A stretch of 64,000 nucleotides of DNA, from positions 11,966,001-12,030,000 of the forward strand of contig NC_092360.1 of NCBI RefSeq assembly GCF_030848805.1, read 5' to 3'. How positions within the stretch are numbered: the stretch's first letter is position 1; each line of letters opens with the position of its first letter. Positions 13,101 to 25,700 of this stretch are shown here, one piece after another. Under the pieces are notes generated by a model, which saw only the letters and a program-made list of their open reading frames with translations, had not been told where the DNA came from and did no database searches. The stretch is from Temnothorax longispinosus. Taxonomy: Eukaryota > Arthropoda > Insecta > Hymenoptera > Formicidae. Both the position numbers and the translations under genes were made by a program.

Positions 13101-14150
13101 TATTCTTTAAAACAATATGCGTGCTTTTTTGTAAGTTTACATTCCACACACGACTATGTTTTACCATTCCACATTTCCATTAACGCAAATCCCCATGTCA
13201 TTATTTGAACTTTAAAAATTAGAAAAGAAAAAGAAAAAAAGATATATGAATATTTTTTGGCGTGCAGACATATTTCCACAATTATCACATTTATTATTTT
13301 AATGATACGGTCAAAAGTATAAATCAGAAGTTCCAACTTTTTTCATTCCAACTTTTTTAGGACGTTCTTTAGCTTTAAATAAAGTATATTGCATGTTTTG
13401 CCAGTATATATTTATATAATTCTGTTGAATTGACAAAAGACAGAATGACAAATGGCAATCAGGTGTGTTTTAATATATATAAACACGCCGTTTATTTAAC
13501 ATACATTTTATCTCGTTTAAAGCAAAGCCATGCAATGAAAAAATTTCTTGACTTTGTGATCTGTTTATTGAATGAAGAAGTGACAGAATATTAAAAAATT
13601 ACGAATAAGAGCGATAGCAAAAAAATTTTTTACATATTGCGAAAAATCGAGAAATATGATTTTGTAGATTAATTAAAAAAATTTTTTTTTTACGGAAATT
13701 CTATGAAGTGAGTACCTACAGAATGAAATATAGCGTTTACACATCAAGTTTGAAACACAAGTTATTTATATACAATCATTCAGTCTGACAATGAGATGTG
13801 ATGTATTGTTAATTAAATATCACATTCTGTATTATATAATATATCATCAATGACATTCCGGATCTTTCTCTGATCCTGAATATGGATATACAATAATAAG
13901 TGTCTGCACGTTTTCAATTGTTAGCAAGATTATTATAATCTATAATAATAATAAGGATGTTCTCTGATTGGAATGTTAAGTATACAGACTGAGTCTAAGA
14001 GAAAGATTGGTAGTAAATATGTATTCTTTGACGCGAAATTTATCAAGGTCCTTTATTATTGAATGTTCCATTTGATCAAGATTAATTAGTAATTATAATT
14101 AGTAACTAAAAAGATAATATTAAAATGCCATGTTGATATACGTTTATGTC
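13101..14150. other. AP-1 sigma 3' UTR and AT-rich spacer
   Basis: Sequence following the AP-1 sigma stop; the proximal part is presumably 3' UTR. No coding exon or clear structure was recognised. Confidence 0.35.
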
Positions 14151-14157
14151 CTGTAGA

Positions 14158-14560
14158 AACGAATCATGTGGTAGAAGAACTTAAAAACACAAAGTTTTCT
14201 GTTTTTATTGATGAAATATCAGATATTTCGAATGAAAAAATGGGTTTCATGTTCGATATGTTAATCCCGAGACATTAGAAGTTCATTCACAATTAGCACG
14301 ACTAATTGATGTGGATACGGGCAGATTCTAGTGCAGAGAAATTATTTAATGCATTTAAAAATAAAATGTACAAGCTCGAAATAGCTTTTTGAATTATTAT
14401 TGTTTGTCATGCAATAATGTGTCTTATGATACTTATTCTTGAAGAAAAAATTGAAAGAGATGTGCAAAAATGTTTTGACGCCATCATGTCCATGTCATTC
14501 TGCCGCATTAGCAAATTATTAAATTAGAAGTTTATGAAATCAGTATAGTTAGACTGCTAC
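14158..14560 (+). pseudogene. decayed hAT-family transposase fragment
   Basis: Read across frames, this AT-rich stretch gives pieces such as KFSVFIDEISDISNEK, PRH..KFIHN, SSAEKLFNAFKNKM and CPCHSAALA-like residues. They resemble, in the right order, the central catalytic region of hAT transposase-derived proteins (conserved forms have FSVFIDESTD, SQL..L, SAEKLF and CPCHS). Several in-frame stops and shifts break it, so it cannot encode a working transposase. Identified by eye from remembered family patterns. No intact terminal repeats were found around it. Confidence 0.6.
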
Positions 14561-14638
14561 TTGAAGTTCTGTTAAAAAAAAATCGAACATAAAGACTACA
14601 TCTTTACTACCGATTTTTCTTCAAATAGATCCAGACAA

Positions 14639-14824
14639 GGGACTCTATAATAAGAGACTGGCCATAAGACAGCCAGTTTCGGTTGGTCCGCCAATTTTGT
14701 CAAAAGCAAGAGAAACAGAAAGAGATATAAGAGAGAAAGAGAAAGCGATATGAATGTATATCCTTCTCTCTGGCAGGATTTTGACAAAACTGGCCTTATG
14801 GCCAATCTCTTATTATAGGGTCTC
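14639..14824. mobile_element. inverted-repeat MITE with purine-rich centre
   Basis: The termini GGGACTCTATAATAAGAG and, reversed, GAGACCCTATAATAAGAG continue as matching GGCCATAAG and TTTTGTCAAAA blocks, giving arms of about 50-65 bp with one indel of about 20 bp. The centre is a (GA)-rich run. It is noncoding, sits just downstream of the hAT relic, and no target duplication was resolved. Confidence 0.65.
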
Positions 14825-14825
14825 T

Positions 14826-17274
14826 AATCCAGACTAGTTAGGCAGTATTAGTATCTTTTTAGAATAATTATAATAATATAGTTATCTTTAACTCATAACT
14901 GATATTTGTTCTTAAAATTCGTATTTTAAAAGACTATCGTTTTTTTGTAATTATTTCACTCTCATCAATGTTTTAGTCTCTATCATTAAACAGGCGGTTA
15001 TGAATAAAATGGAAAGTAGCGCAGTTCGAGTACAAAACGTGCTAGATCCATTTGAGCATGAATTTTAATTTATTTGATCCTGAATCCATTATTTTTGTTT
15101 CACACGTCTCATTCTGCCATTACTTATAAACATTATTATATTAATATTTTATTTTATTCGTTTTATTATCGCGTTTCATATAATATATTAATCTACACTT
15201 TAATAACTATAGATTTTTTAAATAAAAATATCTAATATCTATAATATCTCAAAAATTTACATGTTAGGCCGATGATCCGGCCGATGACTGAAATACATCC
15301 TATTTTGTTTATTTTACGTATATGTTACTTTCCTGATTGAGTAGTAAATATCACAGCACAGTTAAGAGTTAAAGAACATTTTAATATTATTTTAGGATTT
15401 ATCTCCTACCATGATGATCGCATTTAGGCGACAAAAATTGAATTGAATATTAGTTTCTTGGCAGTAGGATTAGGAACGTTTAGCGCGACTAATACATACA
15501 TACATGCCTCTGCATCTTTGTTAAAGAGTTACATCGCGTACCGTGTATTTTTATGAAGCTTAAAAGCGTGCATACGTAGCGTAGCGAAATGTAAAAGTTA
15601 TCGATTTTCGTGTCCAATGCAGTTGTTAAAATGTATATCGAGATATTTTGTTACATAAGTGTATACACCGTTGAAACGTGCAATCGAAGTATATACCAAT
15701 GTGTATTAGAAATCTCGATTTGTACTTCCATATTAAAGATCAGACAATAAGTTAAGTACATTCCTAAATGTTCGCTTGTAACATTTATACGTTACGATAT
15801 GATATATACACGCGCGTTTTACACACATATCTAAATAATAATGGATGTAATCGAATCCATTTCGCATTCCGAGAAGGTATTCGTGTCCAATAAACAGCGT
15901 GCTCGTTTCAAGTGTTCAACGCACGCAGTTACTTCTCTTTAAAGATTTAGAAGAGTATAAAATATACATATATATATACACGCTCTTTGTTCGATTTTCC
16001 ATATCTAAACAGCCTTTTTGTTACATATAAATATCGCTTGAAAAATTATAAAGCTTTAAAAGCGGGATGATATTGTTACGCGATATACTATAAAAGAAAG
16101 AGAGAGAGACAGAGAGAGAGAGAGGGAGAGAGAGAGCGGGAGATTTATACATTATATCTCCGTCTGTTACAACTCGACTAAACGTTATATTTCGCGTATT
16201 TGCGTAATGTCATTTCTTCCACTTTATTTTAGTCGTCCAAGTATTCTTATGCGTACTTTATTAAGAAAAGGATCTTAATATACGTTTAGATCGAACTAAC
16301 AAGGCACGTAACATTTTTATCCTTGCACCTTGCAACGCGACACACGCAGACGCGGTCGTGAACGTCGCGTTTTACATTACGTTAAATTTTCGAGTTATAG
16401 AAAGCAGCGTTAGTGTACATACTTTGTCGCAAACGAATCAAAATAGTTGGATAAGTTTATCTCTTTGTTGCTACCGCTCTGGTACTGATGTTTGACGAAA
16501 CGATCGGACTGTAGGATAAGGCTCTATCGATGTTAAGAATGAAATATGTATTACGTTAAGAGACCAAATGTTGCATTGACAAAAGACGATGCTTTGTGCT
16601 CCGTCCAAAAATAAAGCACATAAAAAATAAAAACCGACGATTTATATCTGCACGTTATTACTGCACCGAATAATTTCGCAGCTATCTCAAGTAAGAGAAT
16701 CTTCGGAAAAGCAACGATCTTTGGCAGCAAAGAGAGAAGAGAAGATTGCGATTAGGATTTACGAACATTTTTCGCATTTGAACGACATTAGCACGGAATA
16801 TTAATATCCGCGTTATCTTTAAGCAACGATCGATCCATGATTAATTGCCTCGCATATGAATGTTAGACGGTTAGCAAATTAATTAGACGACTCGGAAACC
16901 GCAATTTTATGCTTAATATTTATTTATTTTATGTTAAAGGATAATGCAATTGTATTGTATTGTGCTTTATCGCCGTACGAAAGAAATCCATTTCCCCGCG
17001 AAATTCTCGTATATATAGACGCGGCGAAGTTGAAAGGCGAAAAATGGAAAACCCGCTACCGATCATGGCTTTCTTAAACTTTTGACGCTTTAACGCTGAA
17101 ACTGTCATCGAATTCAACGATATATTCCTAACGCACCATTTAGAAACGTGCATATGATTATAACAGTAGTTTTGTAATAACGGCAGCTGATGCATTTAGC
17201 GTGCTTCTCTCTGCCGTATTGAAATTTAAACCTGTTTCATTCACGTTTGAATCGCACAATAGAGAAAAGGAGAA

Positions 17275-17305
<31 letters not shown>

Positions 17306-17459
17306 AGGTGCGAGAAAGATACGGGGGCGGGAGGGAGAGAGGGAGAAAGCGCGGAGAGAGATATAACTTTATAATGTCCGTCAATGTAGGCATGTGCAGC
17401 AGACGGTTTAATGAATACAACGGACGTGACAGGGATGTGAAAATGCGTGCCACCCCCTC
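14826..17459. other. intergenic spacer with GA microsatellites
   Basis: No gene recognised. Contains (GA)n runs at about 16093-16141 and 17270-17305. GC content rises steadily from about 17.2 kb toward the DGK theta 5' region. Confidence 0.5.
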
Positions 17460-19758
17460 GTGCTTCCGTTATTGAAAAATCCCGCGCGAGAGGCGTCCGC
17501 AACTACTCCGATTCACGCGGCTCATTGTGGCCGTGTGCGTGTGCGAGGGCGAGTGTGCGATCGTGTATATCCCGTGTATACATCGCAAACACGAGAGCGT
17601 GAGAGCAAACGCGGGCGCGCGCGCGCGCGCGACGTACAATGCGACGACGGGCGTCGCGACGATAATAGGCAGCATTCATTATCGAGAGGCGACGATTAAA
17701 TGGAACGCGCTGCCGCTTTCTGTTCCGCCGCCTTTTGCCGTCCTTATTCACGGCTGCTGCACGCGCGTGCGCGCTCCCAAGATCGGATCGCGCGCTCAGG
17801 AAGAGTCGGAGGAGGGCGGGAGGGAGCGGGGGGGGGGAGGGCATCCGGTACCGCGCGCGCGGGCTCGTTCGCGAGTAACGAACGCGGCCGCAAATCGCGA
17901 GCGAGATGGACGGTGGATTTCGCGAGGGAGGCGAAGAGGTAGGCGAGGGGGGAAGAAGATCTCTCGGCGCTATTGCTCGCAGAGTCGCGACTCGCGGTGG
18001 AGTCCACAATCGCATGCACACAATCGGGCGCGCGGCGGCGGATTGCGTGACACGAGGCGCGTCGCGTCGCGCGCGTGCATATGGTAGAGGAAGTCCGGCG
18101 GAGAGCCGCGTCGGCGCGCCGCGGTAAACGACGTCGACGTCGCACCGTCGCGCGTCGGCCTCCGTCGTCACTGACGTCGACGCCATCGCCGTCGTCGTAC
18201 TGTTGTCGACGTCGGCTCGTCATCCCGATCCATTGTCGCGATCGCTGGATCGCCCGTGTTTGGACCGTTTGTCCGCGCGCGTTGTCGCGATCGGTCGTCG
18301 TTGCTGGTTCGCGCGTACGGTGGCGAGAGTTTTTCTTTTCCGATGGAAAAGAGAGGGTTGTTTGTCGAAGATTGATCGAAGCGATCAATCGCGCGGATCG
18401 ACGTTCGATCGAATCCAAAGTTTCGGTGCGAGGATCGATAAGAGGGTGGTGATCTTATTAGATCCGCGCGTGGAGAGAGGCGAGCTCGTGCTTGTCGCGT
18501 GAGCGACGTATCGGCGCCGCGCCGTCGTCGTTGTTCGAGGCGACGTAGAGCGTCGCGAACGCTCGGTTCTCGGTTCAAGATGATATTATTGAAACACAAG
18601 TCTCGGGCGAGAGAGAGGGAGGGAGGAGAGACCGATCGGAAATAGACGGCGAGAGGTTGCATTTGCGAGGGACCGAGAAACGACGGGGAGAGATATATGC
18701 GCGCTCCACTTCCGTCGCCATCGACAGTGCTGGAGAACGAGGCCTCCGTCCCCGTTCGGAACGTTCATTTCGGACCCGCGCTCCGTTCTCCACTGCTCCG
18801 TATCTCTCGAGTCGCGGAGCATTCGCTCCCCTGCACGTGGAGTAAATCCGTCGATCGCGCGACTCGGAATCCGCGGAATTCGCGGGAAGGGAGAACGCGC
18901 TCGAACATGGGAACGATCCGTCGAGGGTAAATCGGAAAAACGGGGGTGAGAGAGAGAGAGAGACTCTCTCTCTGAGAGAGTGGAGCGCGCCCTCGAGGCT
19001 ACGGGCTCGGAAGAGGGCGGTTCGCATCTCGCTCGCTCGCTCGGCTCGGCCCCCATATGACGCCCCACTTAGGCCGCTAGGGCAGCGCATCCGCCACTGG
19101 CCGGTGGCGGTGACGAAAAGGGGCTGATGTCAGTGCGGCCACACGGCGGCGTACGCTCGGATCAGCAGTGGCAGTGGCAGCAGCGGCAGCGGCAGAGGCG
19201 ACTCGTCGGATGCGCGTACGCGACATCGCACGCATCGTATCGCGAGCGAGGCGAGGGCGAGGGCGAGCGAGACTCCCGGCGACGACGAGTACGAGGGCAG
19301 CGTCAGTGGCAGCAGCGACGACGACGGTGATGCACGGCGGCGGCCGCGAGATCGGAGTAGTGGCGCGCGGTGGTGGCGTGGTGGCGCGTTATTACGGCGA
19401 CGACGAGGACGACGCATCTGGCGCGCGCGATCGTGGCTGCCGACGCGTCGGTCGTTCCGTGGCGCGGCTCGTGGAATAATGCGTGTTAGGCGCGACGACG
19501 ACGTTACGACGAGGCGCCGTACGACTCGTACGAGACGACGACGGTACGACGGTGCGTGTGGGCCAGCGTGCGGCCAGCGACGACGCGTACTACTACTACT
19601 CCTACCATCACCGCAGCAACGCAGTTATGTACGCGTACGGTTCCGAGATCACGTAGTGTCGGGCGTGTACGTATGTTGTCATCATCGTCGCGCGGCGCGC
19701 CCTGCGTAGCTTCACGGTGAAAATCTGGCGTGAACGGTTCCGCGGTGGAACGGGGAAT
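17460..19758 (+). promoter_or_regulatory. GC/CpG-rich 5' region of DGK theta
   Basis: More than 2 kb of very GC- and CpG-rich sequence, in strong contrast to the surrounding AT-rich DNA, running into the DGK theta start codon. It contains a (CG)n tract near 17617-17631, GA-rich runs and many trinucleotide CGA/CGG patches. Long ORFs appear in most frames on both strands, as expected from few AT-rich stop codons, and none looks like a protein. It is read as promoter plus 5' UTR; GC richness continues into intron 1 to about 21.2 kb. Confidence 0.55.
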
Positions 19759-22700
19759 ATGGCGTCGGTCTCGGCCGAGACTCCAGCCAGCCATGGGCAC
19801 AGCTTCAGTAAGAAAACCTTTCACAAGCCGACGTACTGCCATAGCTGCACGGACATGCTCTGGGGCCTCATACAGCAGGGGTACATCTGCGAAGGTAAGA
19901 TCACGCTAAAGGTTACTGTCACTGTACGTCAATCAGAAGCGTTGACAGATCGCCGAGAAAGAGGGAAGCGCTCGTTACGTTCTCCGGGAGACGAAAGAGC
20001 GCTTCCCTCTTTCCCCCCCGCGAGCGCCACGAACAATTGCAATTTACGATACGATCTATATATATTCTCATGTACGTAAATGACAAAAATGTACGGTGAG
20101 AAAAGGAAAAGGGAGAGAGAATGACGATGAGCTCCTCCAGCTCCAGATATATCCCCACGGGGAGAGAGTATACGTATCTCCCGATCTTGCCCACGCCGGA
20201 GGATGCGCACGAGCTTTCCGAGAGGAGCGAGCGTACGAAGTCGCGCCTCGAGTTAATATACTTGCGCAATCCCGGAGACTCTCCGTCTTTCCATATCTGT
20301 CTCTACGGGATTAGAGATGGGGCTTCGCGTCCCCGCGATTCGTCCGGTCGATCAGTCGCGACCCCGCGGCCTGTCGGAAGAAAAAAAACAAAAGAAAGCA
20401 AACAGTCCTCGCGCGAGGTTGTCGGGGTCTTTAAAATTTCAAGCGGGCGCTCTCGACCAGACCGCGAAGTCGATCGATAGAGTCGACCGCGCGCTCGGTA
20501 ACGGGTAACGGCTCGGTAACTCTCATTCCTAGGATTCTCCCCGCGAGGTGTGGGTCGCGATTCCGACCGATCCCGATCGACCGATACCAATACCGGATGA
20601 ACGGAAGGTGGTTGGGTCCGTCGGTTCAATCGGGTCAGGGTGTCGCGTTCCGAGTGCCCCCGTCGAGTCGGGCATTTTAGCGCCAGCCAGCCGCGCGCGA
20701 ATCGGTGCAACAGCACGAGGGAGACGGAGAGGAACGGAGTGATCCGTCAAGAAAAACAGAGAGAGAGAGAGGCCAGAAAAAGTGGGAAGGAGAGGGGGGA
20801 GAGGGGGAGAGAGAGAAGGAAATACAGGGAGGGTGGGAGGCGACGGCATACGCAGAGGGCGCGAGCGCGAGCGCGCGCCCACCTTTTCACGAGCATTGAT
20901 CGCGAGGGGTGGGGTAGTACGGCTGAAAGACCATGGATAAGGTTGCCGAAGTGGAAGGGGTTGGAAGGGGTGCGCGGGCGCTCGGTGGTGGCGGCGGCGG
21001 CGGCAAAGAGGGTTGTCTCGAGGTGGTCGGGGGGGGGAGAGGGGGAAAGCGTGAGAGCTTGCTGACGGGTAAAGAGGCGTAAAGGACCTTCGTTGTAACG
21101 CGAGCGGAACGGAGCCGTGTGCCCGTGCTCTCGCACTCTTTCAAATACGTCGGAATGTTCGATCAGGAGAGTCCGCCTCACTCCTCCAGAGCGCCACGCG
21201 CGTTTGGCAGCGGATCCCCCGATTGTTTTCGAGCTCCTTTCATCGAGAAGTAAACTCGATGGCGCGGGGACGTGTATATAGATATTGGCGCTTGGTATAT
21301 GTTTAACATCTGAAAGGAAAGACGTTGTAGGCAGTAAAAACGTTCGTTAGGAACCTACGGTCATTAAACAGGTCGTTAAAGACGCAAAGCAAGCCATTAG
21401 GGAGCCACTGTAAAGATAGGCAACTTTAAGCCCGTTGGACGTGGTTCGAACAAAAAGGTTCCCGAAGTTGTCGCTGTTTTATATTCAGAAAACATTACAT
21501 TGGACCATTGAAGCGAATATGTTGTTTCTATTTATGATATTGTACGTTTTTTTTTAAATTAAATTACGCGAATGAAACTTTAGATTTTTCATTATTAATC
21601 GTTTTAAAAAGTTTTTAGATGTAAACAATAAGGGTGCGAAGATATGAGATGTCAACTTTACGGTTTTGTAACACGAAAATTGATGATAACTTTTCTATTT
21701 TAATCAGGATTCTAAGAAAATCAGATTTCTGAAAAGAAACTTCTTGATTTATGAAAAGTTTTAAAATTTATTAAAAGAGAGATACCACAGTCATTTATTT
21801 CATACAATGTATTATATACTTGGAAAAGTGTGAAGTTGGCACATCTTCGGACTAAGTACTGTTTTTTGCATTCAATCGTCCGAAGTTTTTTTAAGACATA
21901 TCGGGAGCTTCATAATTGTTTGGTGAGAGAACTTTATCAATTATATAGAATTCCTAGAAATGGGATGCTAACTTCACAAAGGGTGAAGATAAAGGCGTTA
22001 TATTTCTAAAGCCATTGTTAAACCTTGCTACACAATGTATTGATCGCTTTACCGTCGGCTGCTTTAAATAAAGTTGTTTTTATGTCTGCAAATTATACTT
22101 AGCATTGTCAGTTTAAATTCAATCCGTGATATAAAATCCTAATAGCTGTTTACAAACTCGTTTGAGACAATCCGATTTTTCGTGCTTATTTTTTACTTGA
22201 AATTTATTATTTTTTTGAGTGTTAACTGTATTATTGCACGATATATTTATTTATATTTAACACGTATGATATTTGAGATACATCTTTGATGAAAAATGCT
22301 ACTTTTTTTATTTCTCACAATCTATGATTAATACACATTAATGATCACGATAATTAGAACGGTAACAATCATCTTGTAATTAAATCGATCGGTCTTAAAG
22401 ATCAATTTTTCAATATTTTGCTTTTGTAAAATAAAATTGCACAGAAATGTGCAAATAATCTAAAACCACACTATTTATAAAATTTAGATAATAAATTATT
22501 TATGGTTGCAATGCATCCATTTACAATGCTACCGTATGTAAAAAGGTTCCAGTTTTCATACGCAGAACGAGAGATAAAGGTCTCAGTTGACACATCCGTT
22601 AGCGTATACGCGTCACATATGCTTGACATCCCGATTCGCGTAACAAATCATTTGTAACAATGTTATATAACGGCAGTGAACATTAAAACCTGTGCAGTAT

Positions 22701-25700
22701 GATATTAAAAATAAGAATAGCGCCTAACAATAACTTTATGTCGATTTAAAAACAAATTGTAATGTATATAAGGTGAAGTAATCTTTTGCTTATGACCACC
22801 TTTTTTTTTTTAAATAACGCATTACATAATAATGATAAATAAGTAATACAATTGTAATTCGAAAAAGACGTTTATCTTCCTAAATCTTCTAATCTCGATG
22901 CAACAATCGCACATACGATACGATGCGATATTAATTATTTCAGTATCTCGATTGTGTATTGGTTAATCTTCAACTATTACGTTTGGAATGTTTGGATAGC
23001 AACTACAGTAGGAATATGAATTATACATATATTTGACTTTAATAATAAGTAATATTGTGTTTCACATTAACGAATTAAAATGCTGCAATTATATTCCTCG
23101 TGAATCTTTCTTTTTAAGACACATATCCGCAGGAACTGTAAACATGCACATATATGAGATTATGTAAAAAACTTGGAAAGCAAGATTAAAGAGAGGACAT
23201 ATATTATACTACTCACGCGAAATAAACATTGAAAGAAATATGAATGTCTTTTAATAACTGAATAACAGTATCACGATCATGATTCTTTAAGTATATTTTG
23301 AAAATAACACATATATTGAGTTTATCACACACATTATATCTGGCATGATGAGCATCAAATAGCAGCAATTTTTATTTAGTTCATTCATTCTTGTCTTCCC
23401 AGCAATTTGTATATTTTCCACAGCATCTTGGCTCATAAATGGAGTCCTAAGTGACACATGAATTTATTTTATTATATTTATTTTATCTATATACGTAATC
23501 GTTAATCAGATACAATATCAAGCTCAAAAGATTATTAAAGCAGAAAACTAGCGTTTGAATAATTCATAATTTATTCGAAATTGAGAAAAAAAATGAAATG
23601 TCATATATTTATTATTTATATACTGAAATATATATTGAATTTACGAATAATCTTCTTGAATTATTGTGTAAACGACATTTTCTTATGAAAAATTAGAGAT
23701 ATTAATTTCATTTTGCGTACACTTTGTCCAAGGAAACAAAAGAGAATAGAATAAGCTGCTCGAAAAACTGATTGAATTTAGGTGTACAAAAAGTAAGTTT
23801 GCGAGAGAGATGCACTGATCATCAACTTATAATCAATCAATCTAGAAGACGATGCTACGCACTTAAGAAGCCACAATCTTAGCTAATATTGATATCATTC
23901 AGCTTCCCCCTCGCAAGATCTTCCAACAGTTTAACTGCTTGATGTTCTTCGTTAATAATGCGTATAGATATTGCGTTTACCAGATAGATTAACAGCATAT
24001 TCTGTCATACGCTTTCTTATGTGTACCGTACAAGAGAGCAGCGTACCCTTTTTATTTTACTCTTTTCGGGTAATGTTTCTCTAAACAATGATAATTGATT
24101 GCGCGGCGAGTAAAAGCGTTGTTTGTAAAATCGTCCATTAAAGATATCATATGTATCGTGGCATCACAACGATATCACATATATCGAATGCATGAAAATC
24201 TAAAGTGTCGCATTACATTGCAGTTTCATCGCATCGCTTTAGATGTATGTGTTTATTCTGCGGAAATATCTCGTACGGGAGAAACGTAATATATCTGCGA
24301 TACATATTAATTAACGCGCACATACATTTTCTGTCAATCGGGTTTTATATGTTCTTTCCTCTGTATAAGTAAAAGAACTGCGTATAGAAGGGAACGCAGT
24401 CGCGTAGACGATCAATATTATAATAGATAAGACTGCTATATAGGAATACAGTCGGAGACCCGATCGCCGACATTGATACAGAAAACGTTTAGATTCGAGG
24501 GACAATCGCGACGGCATTCTCTCGCGCAGCATCGAAAGCAGATTCTTCAAAAGCACGACAATCTTAGGCCAAGGCAATTTTGGTTAACTTATCACGCTGT
24601 TACTGATAATCGATTGGGATCGTTATAAATAGGACGACCACCTGCTCCGAAAGCTAATCGAGTAATAAAAGCATGCAGAGAGTCCCAAAGTGATCACCTA
24701 ATACTGTATATTGAAAACCGATACCCGCCGTACTCGAGATTATTATATGATTACCGAGGAATTAATGGAATGTAAGGGGATTTCTCTTTTCTCTCTTTTT
24801 TTCCAGGAACGCACGATTTAACGCATGTGTCCGCGTTTGTGCTGTTTTTTTCAGTCTAATTTTTCAGCAATTCTCGAACTCGAGAATGTAGACGAGATCA
24901 ACATCGATAGAGACTTCCGACAAGTAGATTTTTTTTCCTCTTCTCGCGCGTTCAGAGTAAAAGCTTGTTCCTAAGGAGAAAGAAAAAGGTCTCGAAATAT
25001 AGCTAAGGAAACAAATAGATTCCAGATCTGGAAACTCAAACACACAGCAATCTTTCGGAGAGTCTCAGAAAAATCTTTCTAAATCACGATATATCTCGCA
25101 TTTTGATTTCCTTTCTTTTCTCTATTATCTCCAAAGAATTATTTCTCATCTTATTTATTCTTTCAACACTTCAGCTTTGTCGCTCATGATTATATATTCG
25201 AGTAGCCGAATGGTGGCTTGCATTGGTTGATGAACGTTGATATAAACATAGTAAAATTCACGGTTGAGTATGCATGTATACATACATTAAAGGTCTATCA
25301 GGATAGATTTGCATAACTGCTCGCACAGCGGAATCGACCATGTCACGTGTATAACTGCAAGTGCGTCAAAGAATGCCGGAATTCGGATCAAGATTTAAAA
25401 CGTTGCAAATGCCTGGAACAGATTTTAGGAAGTCTGAAGTTACAGGACCCTGACAGAAGTAAAGGCTTGAACACAATATAAAGGTACGGGCAATAGGAAC
25501 AGGGAATAAGCCAGGCGACAGAAATAACTCCATTTCAACTTATAATAAAACTGAAAAACTGTGATTAATCAGATACAGGCAATAGAGAACAAAAATCCAA
25601 TGCATCGAAAATTCTGTTTCTATATTCCATTGCCTATTTTATATTCCACAATGCGTTGATATATACACAGTTTTTGGTAAGTTAGTAGTAACGCATCTTT

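Noticed and set aside
17503..18662. Long overlapping ORFs (up to 227 codons) on both strands
   Set aside because: They overlap in most frames inside a CpG-rich block, are dominated by Arg/Ala/Ser/Pro, and show no domain. This is the expected effect of few stop codons in GC-rich DNA.
18575..21181. Further ORFs of 60-171 codons around the DGK theta start and early intron 1
   Set aside because: Same composition artefact; only the frame beginning at 19759 continues into a C1 domain with a proper splice donor.
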